Below are positions 1 to 11,244 of a stretch of DNA of 64,000 nt, piece after piece (the first letter of the stretch is position 1; every line of letters begins with the position of its first letter). Source of the DNA: Pestalotiopsis fici W106-1 (Eukaryota; Ascomycota; Sordariomycetes; Amphisphaeriales; Sporocadaceae); NCBI RefSeq assembly GCF_000516985.1, contig NW_006917094.1, positions 2,418,001-2,482,000 on the forward strand, written 5' to 3'. The notes beneath the pieces are model-generated. The model did not search any database, was not told where the DNA came from, and was given only the letters and a program-made list of their open reading frames with translations. The position numbers and the translations under genes were made by a program.

Positions 1-1083
1 CGGGAGCAGACCCAGTCTTCACAGGTTAGTACCAAACAAAAGCTAGCTCGAGCAAATCAATCTAATCTGCCGAAGCTCGGATTGCGAGATTCTTGGCATC
101 ACATGGGTTCATCACTGAAGTGGATGAGGACGTTTACCAGTCCAATCATTTGACAACCACTCTCAGCATTGATGGTTTCCGTGCTGGCATCAACCAAGCG
201 TAGGCATCTTCCTCATATTTTCACCTTCTACTATAAGCTTAAACCTGGAATTAGGTTCCAAGGCATTGCCCCATGCCTTCAAGTTGCTCCTCAATTCTTC
301 AAGAACAGCAACTATGCCAACCCAAGCAATGTTGTCGATACCCCCTTCCAAAAAGCCTTTCAAACAGAGCTACCTGCATTTGTCTGGATGCAAAGTCACC
401 CTGAGATCGTGGCAGATTTTGGGCTTTGGATGACCGCAGTCCATAACGGCAAAAAGGCCTGGATGGATGTCGTCGACTTCACAGCCTTGGTCGGGGAAGC
501 AGATGCCGAGATGCCTGTCTTTGTGGATGTCGGCGGCGGTGTCGGAAGTCAGTGCGCCCTACTCAAGGCCAGGTTGCCCAACCTTACTGGACGTGTGATT
601 TTGCAGGACCTTCCGGTCGTAATCGAGCATCATGCACTCCCTACAGACGGTGTCGAGAAGATGGCTTTTGATTTTTGGGGCGAGCAGCCGGTCAAAGGTA
701 AGACGAACTATTGTCTCTTGCTGTTTCTCTCGTTATCTGACAGCAATACAGGTGCTAGGACGTACTACTTGAGAAACATCATTCACGATTACCCAGATGA
801 GAAGGCTCTCGTACTTCTCAAGAACACCATCGCCGCCATGGGTCCGAAATCTGTGCTTCTTATCGATGATATGATCATCCCGAACAAGGGCGCTCATCGA
901 CACGCTACCGAGCAAGACATGGTTATGCTGACAACTTTGGCATCGATTGAGAGAACGCAGAAGCAATGGGACATTCTACTATCCTCTGCTGGCTTGAAAG
1001 TGCTGCAAAGATCGGTATACCTTGAGGAAACCGGTGACAGTCTACAAATTGTTATTCCTGAGAACAAGGTCATAGACTCATGA
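1..1083 (+). CDS. O-methyltransferase, 5' end cut by window edge
   Basis: SAM-dependent O-methyltransferase of the plant/fungal COMT-like family (Methyltransf_2), which usually methylates hydroxyls on polyketide or phenolic metabolites in the cytosol. The N-terminus lies left of the window. I read exons 1-24, 76-199, 255-697 and 752-1083, with introns 25-75, 200-254 and 698-751. The last intron is 54 nt with no stop codon, so an unspliced reading passes straight through it; splicing restores the family's VKGAR-YYLR join. The SAM-binding motif VDVGGGVGSQC is at about nt 520-555. The catalytic-type His follows in RNIIHDYPDE, after the third intron. A winged-helix part (ARFLASHGFITEVDED) precedes them, as expected. 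The family and exon joins are clear; the substrate is unknown. It converges on the 1097-residue gene downstream. Confidence 0.88.
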
Positions 1084-1558
1084 TGTATTGTGCGCAATTA
1101 TAGTAAAGTACAGTTTGAAGAGGAATGAGAGTTTTGTGGACTCAGAAAACAGAAAGCGCTACTCCAAGCAACGTGTCCCATATTATTCCACTGCAAGCCG
1201 CTAAAGGTTATTAATAACATGTGAATGTTCATGAATCCAAACCGCAACGCCAAATTTAACCTACGTACAATCAACGTTTTTCAACAACACAGGTAGCAAT
1301 TGTGTTCTTTAATCATCTCGCGATCTTGATCCGCCCCTTGTTGAGATGATTAGTTTCGCATCATTTACCGCTGAGTCGATGTCGCCCATGCCTACCTATC
1401 CTAGCAATACATATTCGGATAACAAAACAAACAGTATTGCCCCAGAAGCATATCTTGGGCGGTAGGAAGCAGTCTTGGTCGTGATTTTCATGACATTAAA
1501 TCCGAAAAGAGTAAAAATTAACTTCATTCGTCCCGAAAGACATTTTGAGGTTGATTGT
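1084..1558. other. Intergenic, between convergent 3' ends
   Basis: AT-rich spacer between the stop codons of two convergent genes. No coding or RNA signal is recognised. Confidence 0.6.
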
Positions 1559-4500
1559 CTATGACGGTTGTTGTGAATTGAGAAATTGGCCATTGAATCC
1601 AGCCCTGTGTTCTCGCTTGGACAGTCTTCGAAACCCAGCAGAAACATAACCAGAAAAACTCTTGTGCGGCGATTCTGGAGAACCCAATTGGGTTCCATTT
1701 GCTGGCGCATCGCCCAGAATCGGTTGTGTTCCATTGACCACAACTAGCTGCTGCTCCTGGTCATCGCGCGGCACGTAGTCCACGTCCGGGGGCGCTTGAA
1801 GCCCTAAAGACCGCCGACGGGCATTCTGTGTGGTGTTGAACCTTGTTGGTCTTCCCACCTCGCCGAAGATGACGGCCCCTTGAGCAGTTTCGACCGGACC
1901 TGGACCAATAACATGCCCAACCACCTCTTTTGGTACAATACGTTGAAGTCTAACACAATTACAATGCGAATTGTCCGATTTGCAGGCTTCGAATAAAGCC
2001 GAAGCACCCCGATGCCACTGCAACTTCTGCGTGGTGAGATATTTCCAGTCCTTAGATCCGGCTTTCTTGTAAAGGTCCGACAGAGTCTCAACAGTCGAAG
2101 CTAGGAAGTCCTGACCAAGAGGCATCGTAGTCCAAGACGGACAGAGAGAAGGTTCAATCGGAAGCATGATTTCCCCAAAGCCATTGCCCAAAAGGACGAG
2201 TGCATCGATATCGTGGGCAAGAGCCGGCCATCCACCATGCGTATTGTGCATGTAGAGCTTCTTGCGGTGAATAGGCGATGGCTGGTCGATCAGGTCCATG
2301 AACTCGAAGCCGTATATGGCACTCCTGAGGGTCCCCCGAACAGGTTTCTCTTTTGCGGTATCTTCCTCCGCATTGATTTCGATCATTCTGTCAATGATGT
2401 TGAATATTGTGGATATTTCATCCGCCAGCGAGTCTTCGCCCGTCACTGGGCACTCATCACGGAGCTCTAGCAAGGTTTGCAAGACGGTACCTCTGAAAGA
2501 GAGGAGCTTGTCTTTGCCGCTCCCGGTTGGGTTTGAATGGATGGCGCGCTGCACGACATGCAGCATAACGGCGACGGCAGGAACCAGCCAGCCTCTTCTG
2601 GTATCTGTATCGAATAGCACGATTGGCGTTTTGGAGGCGAACCTCAAAATCTTTTCATACGATCCTTGTCTTCGGAATGCGAATGTCCCAACTCTTTTGC
2701 CAACAGACATCTCAACTTGTGCCGTGACGATCTGCTGGATGCCCAATGTCACTTTACCTTCACTTCTTATCATATCCATAGCGTCCGCCGTGTCTGAGTA
2801 ACCAATCGACCCATAATCAATGCCTGTGGTGCCCAGCATTACTTCGACTTTACTACACCATCCGACGATATGGCGACAACCTGAATATGACTCAAAATCC
2901 AGCTCGTCGCTCAGAATTCTTGGTCCAACTTTCCGTACTGCCTCTTCGCAAGTCAGTCGGCTGTCGTCATCGCTCGTGACGAGATGCCATTGAATAGTGT
3001 TTGCACAGTATTTTGTAGGTACAAGAACCGCTGAGATCCCTTTGAGCAGGAGACCACCGCGGAACATTACAGCATGTCTCGCACCAGAGAGCGCAGACAA
3101 GACTCCCAGATCAATCTCCAAACCAATCAGACCGTCACGCTTGGATGGGGCGGGGTATCCCCATGCCAGAACGGCTTGACTGAACAAAGGCAGCCAGCAA
3201 GCTTTGGCCATCTTGAGGGGCTCGACAGCCAAAGATAACTCGACTCTGACCAGATCAACAAATCGCTGATGCGAGGGGGCTAGGTTCACCCGTCCGCGAC
3301 CGAGCTGCTCGCCATATGGAGACACGCTGAGGCATGTGTAGGCCCATGCGAGAATTTGTAGACATTCTACGATCAGCTCCAGAGTTGCTGTAACCGTCAT
3401 GATAAGCTGTCCGCGTTCTACTGAAAGACCAAAGGAGTGCATCCCCCGCATTAGGTCTATGGAGAGCTCCAATGGCGAAGCTTCATCTCGGGCCGGCACC
3501 GGGCCGGAATGTCCATTGAAAAACGCCTTCAGGACTTGGTCTAATTGATCTATGAGCAGCGGTCCATGCTCGGGCCACACCTCTGAGGAATATTTGCCCA
3601 TGGTTGATGCGCACGCGACATTGTCGGCGCCTGTCAAGACAAGTATGTCTGCTAGAGATCCATTCTGGCCGTAGGCATGCTTGGCCACATCCAAGTCGCC
3701 TACGTCGATGACGAATTGGAAACGTCGAAAAGAGTTTCTCTCTGGGCGGTGAAAGTCAAATTCGATGCTATCATAGACCCAAGTACTGAAGAAATCCATA
3801 CAGAAGTACTCGTTGGTGCAAAATTGCTTTGTGAGCCGATGAGTCAAGGAAGTGAAGTGGGGATTGCAAATGAGCTTTTGCTCAATAACTTGGGCCGAGT
3901 CAACCGGGTGAAACTGAGACAGGGTAGCCAACAATGGGCTCTTATTTGATGGCCAGCTTCGAAGCGCGAATTGGTCTATGGAGTGGCGAATTGGTGTCTT
4001 TAGGAGAACATCCAGGATGAATATCCAGATATTAGCCCGGAGCCTGTAAAGAGTGTACAATATATTGTCCACTGATATTCCCTCCTCGGTTAATCCACCC
4101 AGAACATCTGGTTTCATTGCATGAAAATAACGGTCTAAAGCCTTGTCGAATGGCTTCGATAGTCGTACCAGGCGCTTCCGATTGCCTTGGAGATCCGGCG
4201 ACAGGGAGCTGGTTATGTTCATCGCTACAGCTTTTGCAAAAGCCACTGCTAAATGTACGTGGTTGGAGGTGTCATTTATGACCGCGGTAATAGTTACCTG
4301 ATGGCAATCTTTTGCCACCAAATTGACGATTCCAGTGATTCTTCTCACTTCAAGAGCCCAATCGCTCCTCTCGGAAATCCGGCGTAGCCCGCCCTGGAGA
4401 TAGCTGAGGAGTTTGGCCCATGGGATCGCTGTGTCGCGCTTGACCTCATCTTCCTTCAATATGATGTCTCGGATCTTACTATGAGCTGAAAAAATAGCAG

Positions 4501-4852
4501 TCACCAGTTTTTCCCAGAATCCTAAGATCTGATGGTCAAGATGTAGGTTGTGTTGTGTGGTTGAGTTCCCAGAAGTCTGACGCGCGGATTCCTTGAAGTC
4601 GGTTCCGACTCCTCGGTTCGGGACGTTTCCCTCACGATCATGAGGCCCCGCATTGTTAGAGATGCTCCCACCATCCTCGCTCTCTTGGCTAGCCTTTGAG
4701 ACAGCGATCGGCGGTTCGACGTGTTGCTTTGAAATCTCAATCGCGTCGCTGAAGAGCTTGAGGCGGTAGTACAACTCTCGAATCTGTACGTGGAATGCTT
4801 CGATAGGATCCTCTCGGGGATTTGACGATCCACTTGAGGAATCCATCGGCAT
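1559..4852 (-). CDS. Large protein of unknown function (1097 aa)
   Basis: Uninterrupted 1097-codon reading frame starting at ATG 4852-4850. I do not recognise a named domain. The first ~110 residues are Ser/Asn/Gln-rich and likely disordered. Residues ~110-330 look helical. A middle part carries KTPIVLFDTDTRRGWLVPA, a stretch that resembles ones I recall from large uncharacterised fungal proteins encoded near HET or NLR-type genes (from memory, unverified). A later stretch reads GPGPVETAQGAVIFGE. The tail (last ~80 residues) is polar, with repeated NGTQ. No P-loop, signal peptide or membrane segment is evident. The length, lack of stops and protein-like composition make it a real gene; no intron is needed. 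The function is unassigned and should not be guessed. Confidence 0.75.
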   Translation of the reverse strand: MPMDSSSGSSNPREDPIEAFHVQIRELYYRLKLFSDAIEISKQHVEPPIAVSKASQESEDGGSISNNAGPHDREGNVPNRGVGTDFKESARQTSGNSTTQHNLHLDHQILGFWEKLVTAIFSAHSKIRDIILKEDEVKRDTAIPWAKLLSYLQGGLRRISERSDWALEVRRITGIVNLVAKDCHQVTITAVINDTSNHVHLAVAFAKAVAMNITSSLSPDLQGNRKRLVRLSKPFDKALDRYFHAMKPDVLGGLTEEGISVDNILYTLYRLRANIWIFILDVLLKTPIRHSIDQFALRSWPSNKSPLLATLSQFHPVDSAQVIEQKLICNPHFTSLTHRLTKQFCTNEYFCMDFFSTWVYDSIEFDFHRPERNSFRRFQFVIDVGDLDVAKHAYGQNGSLADILVLTGADNVACASTMGKYSSEVWPEHGPLLIDQLDQVLKAFFNGHSGPVPARDEASPLELSIDLMRGMHSFGLSVERGQLIMTVTATLELIVECLQILAWAYTCLSVSPYGEQLGRGRVNLAPSHQRFVDLVRVELSLAVEPLKMAKACWLPLFSQAVLAWGYPAPSKRDGLIGLEIDLGVLSALSGARHAVMFRGGLLLKGISAVLVPTKYCANTIQWHLVTSDDDSRLTCEEAVRKVGPRILSDELDFESYSGCRHIVGWCSKVEVMLGTTGIDYGSIGYSDTADAMDMIRSEGKVTLGIQQIVTAQVEMSVGKRVGTFAFRRQGSYEKILRFASKTPIVLFDTDTRRGWLVPAVAVMLHVVQRAIHSNPTGSGKDKLLSFRGTVLQTLLELRDECPVTGEDSLADEISTIFNIIDRMIEINAEEDTAKEKPVRGTLRSAIYGFEFMDLIDQPSPIHRKKLYMHNTHGGWPALAHDIDALVLLGNGFGEIMLPIEPSLCPSWTTMPLGQDFLASTVETLSDLYKKAGSKDWKYLTTQKLQWHRGASALFEACKSDNSHCNCVRLQRIVPKEVVGHVIGPGPVETAQGAVIFGEVGRPTRFNTTQNARRRSLGLQAPPDVDYVPRDDQEQQLVVVNGTQPILGDAPANGTQLGSPESPHKSFSGYVSAGFRRLSKREHRAGFNGQFLNSQQPS

Positions 4853-5961
4853 ATGCCAGGAACAACAGAAATTGGTGTGACTTGTTGCGGGGATCAGTTC
4901 TCCAAAGCTACCGTCTTTAAGAATATCAGACCAGACACTGCTTCTGCAATTTCAATCATGCGAATTGATGAAACTGAATTCAAGAATCTCACTTCTCGGA
5001 GGGGGTCCGGCGTTGTGAGGCTGTTATGGCAGTGCGTTGACCGCCGTGGGCGACCCTGTGCCACAGTGAGGGGTTATGCAGGGCAACCTTCATTGCATAC
5101 ATGCAACATAGGTACCCAGTCAGCCAGTGGAATTAACAACCACACCAAAAGGACAGCACAGCCACGTTGGGATCCCCGCCCTGAACGCTTCGAAGGCACT
5201 CTCACTGAATGCATCACACGGTTAAGATATTCCCAAATGCGAAGCGCTGTGTATGATACATTGTCGTACCAAACCACTGCGCTAGCTGAACAACTTGTGA
5301 AGCTCCACACCAAAACACAGGCATTTCCCTAGGTAGGTAGGCTAATAGTGTGGGTATGGATACCTGCACCCAATATATCTGTACGTCAATACCTATCCAT
5401 TCACCTAGCATAACGCCAAGTGTGGAGCTCTCACTATTAGCATATTGCTTCACGTTTTACTTCATCAAAGTATGCATAATAGGTAGAATAATTGAAGTTG
5501 TATCAGTTCAAGTCGCTCACATCCAATAGTAGATGTTTGGTCAATTACATTATTGCGTAGGCGTATCTCTACACTAGCCTGCGCTAGGCGTGAAGCTCTC
5601 ACTGGTGCGGCCAGGCTAGGGCTGCCGGGCGGTATATCGCGACATGTATACACTTAAATGTACAGGTGGAGAAGCGCTTTAATGATTCCTCCATTGAGCA
5701 ATACTCGTATCAATTTTCAAGGCGCACTTTATTTATTTAACTTGAGATGACGCAAAGATTATGGTGCTCTATCTGAACATGAGTTGCAAGCTGAAAAGGT
5801 TGCTACGGGTATTTCCTAGAGACTACAATTCCAAATATCTATTTCTAGCTCCGGAAATTGTGGGTTTCATCGCCAAGCCTTCAGACACTAATACGCCTCT
5901 ATATTTATCAGTAATAGTATATCTACTCTGATATGCCTCGGCAGTTTGGTGTTTAGACCAA
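4853..5961. other. Intergenic, promoter side of the 1097-aa gene
   Basis: 1.1 kb between the start of the 1097-aa gene and the stop of the methyltransferase. It opens with the palindrome GGCATATGCC (4848-4857), which holds an ATG on both strands. The plus-strand frame from it (4853-5332, 159 codons) shows no domain and is not called. A TAGGTA repeat run lies near 5329-5345. Confidence 0.55.
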
Positions 5962-6606
5962 CTAGATCACCTTTTGAAGAACCACCACCACTGCCTCACC
6001 GTGGCCTTTGACATAGTCGATAAGCTCCTTGACAATAACCGTAACCAATTTCTCAGCGACCAATTTCTCAATTTCGACACTAAACTTGGCACTCTCCCAG
6101 AACTCCTCCAGAATCGTGGCAATGATGGTCCCATTCGTCTTGGTAAGCCGGACGAGTTCTCTTAGGGCAGGATCGGGGCCAACGTGGCCGTTCGTGAAGG
6201 TGCCGACGCAAGTAACAATGTCGTATATTCCATCACCCTGCGGGACTTTCTGGGTCATGTCGGCCTGGGATAATGTACGGTAAACACCAGTTTGCTTTGC
6301 GACATTGAGCATAGCAGGTGACAGGTCAAGTCCGTCAATGGTTCTTGCGCCGACGAGGGCAAGAGCTTGGCCGACTAGGCCAGTTCCACATCCGGCATCC
6401 AAGATGACATGACGGCTCAAGTCATTTGTTCTATGGAGAACGAGTTGAGCAACGATGGTAGGAGCAACGTATTCTTGGTCTTTGTCGCTCAATTCGTTGT
6501 TGTAAGTCGCAGCCCAGTTGTCGTAGATGCTCATGCAGTCCTGCACGCTGCGACAAGCACGAGCTTGGGCAAGATATAAGACAGGTAGCTGATCTGCAGT
6601 GGCCAT
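5962..6606 (-). CDS. SAM-dependent class I methyltransferase, METTL27-like
   Basis: Intronless 214-residue methyltransferase. The frame runs to 6654, but that codon is GTG; the first in-frame ATG is 6606-6604, chosen as the start. The Rossmann SAM motif I reads ILDAGCGTGLVG, followed by an acidic strand end (IDGLDLSPAML), a post-I motif (SQADMTQKVP) and motif IV-like YDIVTCVGTFTNGHV. This spacing resembles the Williams-Beuren region methyltransferase (METTL27/WBSCR27) group, small cytosolic enzymes whose substrates are mostly undefined. Downstream of it on the same strand lies the 1097-aa gene; upstream, also on the same strand, is the MFS transporter. With the O-methyltransferase nearby, a role in small-molecule methylation is possible but not shown. 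Confidence 0.82.
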   Translation of the reverse strand: MATADQLPVLYLAQARACRSVQDCMSIYDNWAATYNNELSDKDQEYVAPTIVAQLVLHRTNDLSRHVILDAGCGTGLVGQALALVGARTIDGLDLSPAMLNVAKQTGVYRTLSQADMTQKVPQGDGIYDIVTCVGTFTNGHVGPDPALRELVRLTKTNGTIIATILEEFWESAKFSVEIEKLVAEKLVTVIVKELIDYVKGHGEAVVVVLQKVI

Positions 6607-7448
6607 CGTAGCGATAATTGTTGGGAGGTTTGAATTGGTAGGTTTGAATGTCACAAAGATGAGGCTTTCAGATAGGTTAAAAGGCAGGACAAGAGAAGTC
6701 TGTCAGAGCCCTGGAGGGGTATGCTGTAGGGGTTACACAATTGCCTATTGTGGGAACCCGCTCGCGTAGGATTATGGCTATGCTTAGCCACGGTTGATTG
6801 CTTGCGATTTTCTTCTTATGTTTATTGCTTTTCCAAGGTGATCTCAGGGGTTTTATACTATTTGTAGTCTTGGATGATTATACTTCTGGGCTCTTGATGG
6901 CTATTCGAAACGCAGAGCCTTTGCAGACATGAGAATGGACAAGGGCGCCTAACTACTAGGTCAGGTATGTATGTTGAATTATTGGACCAGGACTGCAAAG
7001 GGCCAATCTCAGCCATTTGTTTTGAACCATGGATCACAAGGATTATGGTGATTTGCCCATAGATGATCAAGTATATTGTATTTAGAAAATAAGCTTTCCA
7101 GTACTATTCAACATGTCCCACTTAAAAATTCACTGGACAATGCGACTGCACAAGTAAATGCTTTGATCAGCGGACGATTGTGTCCGGTTATCCGGCAGCC
7201 ATGTACAAAGTACGAGCTACGTTCCAAAAGTTTGTGCTAACGGTTCAGCCGCCGGGGAAGTTTTCCTTTGCATATGCAACAGCGGGGACTATTCCTTGCT
7301 GGACAAGCGAACAGGGTTGGCGGGATGCCGCTTCCAGAAGATCCCGAGGCTCAAGGTGGGGAGAAGAATCTCATCCCCCGTGATAGCAAGGCAACATCAC
7401 AACCCTTGCAATTTGTTTTTTTTTTCTGCACAGGACTTTGGGTATTCA
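6607..7448. other. Intergenic, methyltransferase upstream region
   Basis: Spacer upstream of the methyltransferase and downstream of the MFS transporter. It contains a T-run near 7416-7426. No gene is supported. Confidence 0.5.
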
Positions 7449-8920
7449 CTACCACTTGATCTTCCAAGACCAACCCTTGAGCTTGACTCTCACCCATAGA
7501 AAGCAAATCGTGGCGGCCACATAACTCGAACCAGCAAACACGGCAACGCCCCAGTATTTTCCTTTCCCAGTAGTACCTACTGTGCCAAGCAAGCTTCCAG
7601 CAACTGGCAGGCTTATCAGGACGCCAAACGCGACCACTGTGAAGCAGCTAGCATAATATCGCCCGTATTCCTCCGTATCGCATAGCTGGCCAAGACAGAT
7701 CGGTGTCAAGCTGACGTTGGAACCGCTTTGGAAACCAAACAAGACCACGAAAGCTATGAGAAGGCCGTCGCTTTCCAATCCTGGTACCAAGATATCTGTC
7801 AACCACAGACACAACAACGAGATGGTGCATAGGAAGAGAGAAACAATCATGGTGTTGTAACGCCCAAAGCGGTCAGCCAAGTCGCCAGCAACGTAACGGC
7901 CAACGCAAGATGCCACGTTCAGGATCGCAAGGAGTTGATACGCGAATGCTGCTGAGCCTTCAAGAGACTCTTCCGAGGACAGACCCTGTCGCGTAATGTA
8001 ATAACTCGGTGTATAGGTGATGGGAATGAAGTATGCCAAATCCGTCAACAGAACCCCAGCAGTCGTCAAAGCCATGGCTCCAGTCCCATCAAGGAAGATG
8101 CGGTGGTCAGGCAGAGTATCTCGCCATGTCGTAGCAGTCCCTTTGCGAGGGGGTATGCGACTTCGGCAAAATGCAATGCTGATGCCGCAGAGAACCATCA
8201 ACACGAAGCCCAGGGCTCTGATGGACCATGCCCACCCAACTTGAGGCAAAAGGGATTGCAGCATGAGGGGGAAGAGTACTCCACCAAACCCACCGCCAAT
8301 GAAGGCTATACCGCTGGCGAGGCCACGGCGTTCAAAAAACCAGTGGGCAACGCATCCCATTGATGGGGTCAGAAGGAGTGACGATCCAATGCCAGTCAAC
8401 AGGGAAAAAGACAGAAGTATTTGATAGTACTCTATGACGTAGTTAGGTGAGTATCGAAAGTCTTGGGTATAATCGTCTTGTATGATCGTATGATAAGGAA
8501 TTCTGAAAACATGGCCTTACCTGTGCAGAAGCTGAGCATGAAGATGCCAACCAGAGTGCATATGCTGCCGGCGGTGATCAAGGCTCGAGGACCAATTGCG
8601 TCGAATGTTGGTCCAATCTGGACACCACAGATCCACGTGACAAAGGCATAGATGGAAAATAACCATCCCAGGGTAGACGCCGAGTCCTGAGGCAGGATCA
8701 CTTGAGAAATGACGACCTCGAAAACTCCAGATGTGTTGTAGATGCCCAAAGAAGCCGTCAACCCGCACCAAGCCCCAAGAACTACCAGCCAGGCATCGCG
8801 TCCGCCCTCAGGATAGGTATGAGATGTGGATACCGTGCCCCTCTCTGTGAGGTCGGAGTTCAGATGCGAAGGTTCTTCTCGTGATAATGCAGCAGATTCA
8901 GCCGCTCCATTTTGGGTCAT
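7449..8920 (-). CDS. MFS transporter, monocarboxylate permease type
   Basis: Predicted plasma-membrane transporter of 460 residues. Exon 1 is 8920-8521 and exon 2 is 8431-7449; the 89-nt GT-AG intron 8520-8432 joins in phase 1 to give FCTEYYQILL. After a polar N-terminal tail (~45 residues), hydrophobic segments recur through the protein, consistent with about 12 helices. The first helix region, PEGGRDAWLVVLGAWCG, matches the start of the fungal monocarboxylate transporter-like (MCH) group, where D-G-W-GW-VV is usual. The half-way loop carries RIPPRKG, and VASCVGRYVAGDLADRFGRYN is the MFS loop motif in the second half. MCH proteins are related to proton-linked monocarboxylate carriers, but many fungal members export or import unknown metabolites, often from clusters. 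The substrate is not predictable. Confidence 0.9.
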
Positions 8921-11244
8921 GGTAAGCGAATTGTGTGGATAAACCTAGACAGTGCGACTCATTTACCTGGATTTTCTTCTCCGTCTTGTTTCCTGATCAT
9001 AGCCATTTTCGGTAAAGACGCAAAGAATGATAAAGGCTCGCTCGCAAGTGAAGAATAGCAGAATTCTTGCGACGGATCTCGACGGAAGTAATGATTTTGG
9101 AGGTTTGGATGCACTTGGAAGTGCAAAATACATTTTGGGCGTCGGACACTTATTAAAATGACATGGGAGTTTGCTCGCAATGCAAAATGACGCAATGTAA
9201 CGATAACCGCCAGCAGCTACCTGAGTGTCAAACTAGCATTGCCAGGCTGTACGCACACATTCGCTCAAGCTTTTTGTAATATGAAGCAGAACAGGAGCAA
9301 ATGACGATTATCCATGAGTTGATTTTCTTTGCCCATGTTTGTCTGAACTAGACAGAAGCCTAGCCCAGCTCATTGAGCTTATTCCCGTTGCTTGCTCTAG
9401 ACTGCAAATCTCGTCTTTTTTTTTTTGGTTGTCTTTCAACACCCGGCTTTTCTGACTGACTGTCACTTACTTTTACCCTGGTCTTTCTTGTGCAAGAAAC
9501 TGAGAAATCCGCACGTATCCGTGCTCTGGGTGGTTATGTGAAGACATTCGTGGATTTCTACGCGGACATGATGCCAGACCCACTCAAGTGCGCCATTGTT
9601 CAGGGGTTGCCGCAAATGAGAATACGATGCCAACGGTGATGTACATGGTACCACAAAGAACAGCCTCAGCAGCCTTGGCATTGACCCGTGGGAGCCGCGC
9701 ACAGATGCCTGTTACCTTATCCCAACCCATGACCACTAGGTAACGCCACGGCCGTTTTATTTTGCTGAAAGAGGTAATCGCCCTACCACGATTGCGGAAG
9801 GCGTAGCCCAGAAAGGTCGTAGAGATTTGTGGAAAATATTATAGATGTAGACTCCCTGGTATGTTTTCAATGGTAAATAATTAAAATCAGTCATTGTATA
9901 TGGTCGCCAAAAGTTCCAAATGGTTCCGTGCCAGTCCAAGGTATCGACCAAGCTTCTCATATGCATAGTAATTTGATATTATCATTTGTGTAGTGGTATA
10001 GCGAGGTAAATGAGGTTGCATGACGCCTAAAATTCCGGAAGTTTATTATCCTCACTTACGGTGAAGACATGATGAAACTAATATATATTGTTAGTTGAGC
10101 CAAGGAGAGAGAACAGGACCGCTTTGAATCGTGACTAGTCCGGCTCACAAACCCAAATGTATTCCTTCTTCCACAATCAACTCTTCAACTTGGGTACTTA
10201 TCACTTGCTTAAACAACAGTCGTTTAGTAATTTCAAACCTCGGTTCATGTCGGGCATAAAATGACTTCACCTTGCAGTCGAATGATTCGAGACATCAAGC
10301 GATGTGACATTAATCGATTCAGCCAACTTCCTACCAACCGTCCGCCGAACAGCTGTTGCTGCATCTCGTAAGCGCTGGCCCTTGTTACATATTGACAACA
10401 TGGTGTTGATCTTGGCTACATCGTATCGAGCTGAAGAACATCTAAGCCTCGAGACTTGATGGGAGCCTGCGTGATAGCGATCCTGCATGGAAGATGCATG
10501 TCTTGACTACACTCATCACAAGTCTACTTGATGTCAGTCCTGCGGCTCAACCAATCTGTCGTTCATGACATATTCTTTCATTTTCCTTTACATTGCCCTT
10601 GGCTACCTCGGCAACCTATACAATGGAGATATCCAGAATCTTGAACCCCCAATCAGACTTGCATGAGTCATGATAGGTCCACAATGCTGGTTGACCGTCT
10701 CATCACTGATGTTATCGGCACCTTACCAAGTCGATCTCGATCGTTTGGGATCTAGAGATCCACAAAGTTGGAGGAGAACCTTCCTTTATGATACTACAAT
10801 ATCAACCCGTCGAGATCGACAGTAAGATTTCCAAGTTCATATTCTCGAAAACGTATTCTAGCAATATTTCCTGCATGATTGAGTCATTCTTATTTCACGA
10901 GCGTCAAAGTACCATTCGCGCCAAGCGTTTTGACGCCTTGAACAAGGAAACAGGGAAAAGGATTTCTCTCGACGGCATCAAAAATTCCGATGACGATGTC
11001 CAAATGCCATTCTCCGTGCTTCTTCCAAGGCCGCCATAAGAAGCCTACAGGATGAGGGGATATTTTGGGCGTCAATATCTCAGCGAGTGGTTTGTATAAA
11101 GCACTGCGAGCGAACCGACTTCTCGTCGTCCAAAAGGTCAGAGCATCGCCCAACGACAAAAGGTCCAGAAACAAACTCCCGAACTCAATCATCTACAATC
11201 AAGCATATAAACTTACATTCTCAAAGCTCATCAGATCAAACAAG
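8921..11244. other. Bidirectional promoter region, MFS and dioxygenase
   Basis: 2.3 kb between two divergent genes. It holds a T12-like run near 9415-9426. Short frames on both strands (for example 10267-10488 minus and 10788-11039 plus) have no motif and look like chance. No RNA gene is seen. Confidence 0.5.
11202..11212 (+). promoter_or_regulatory. TATA-like element of the dioxygenase gene
   Basis: The sequence GCATATAAACT lies about 35-40 bases before the dioxygenase ATG and is followed by a C/A-rich leader, the usual layout for a short fungal 5' leader. Sequence match only. Confidence 0.3.

Noticed and set aside
4853..5332. 159-codon plus-strand frame
   Set aside because: No domain; the composition is unlike neighbouring proteins and it lies wholly in the promoter region of the 1097-aa gene.
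5962..6654. Longer methyltransferase start at 6654
   Set aside because: The codon there is GTG; the first in-frame ATG is 6606, which also gives a normal family N-terminus.
10890..11192. 100-codon minus-strand frame before the dioxygenase
   Set aside because: No recognisable family, and it overlaps the likely dioxygenase promoter with a TATA-like element.
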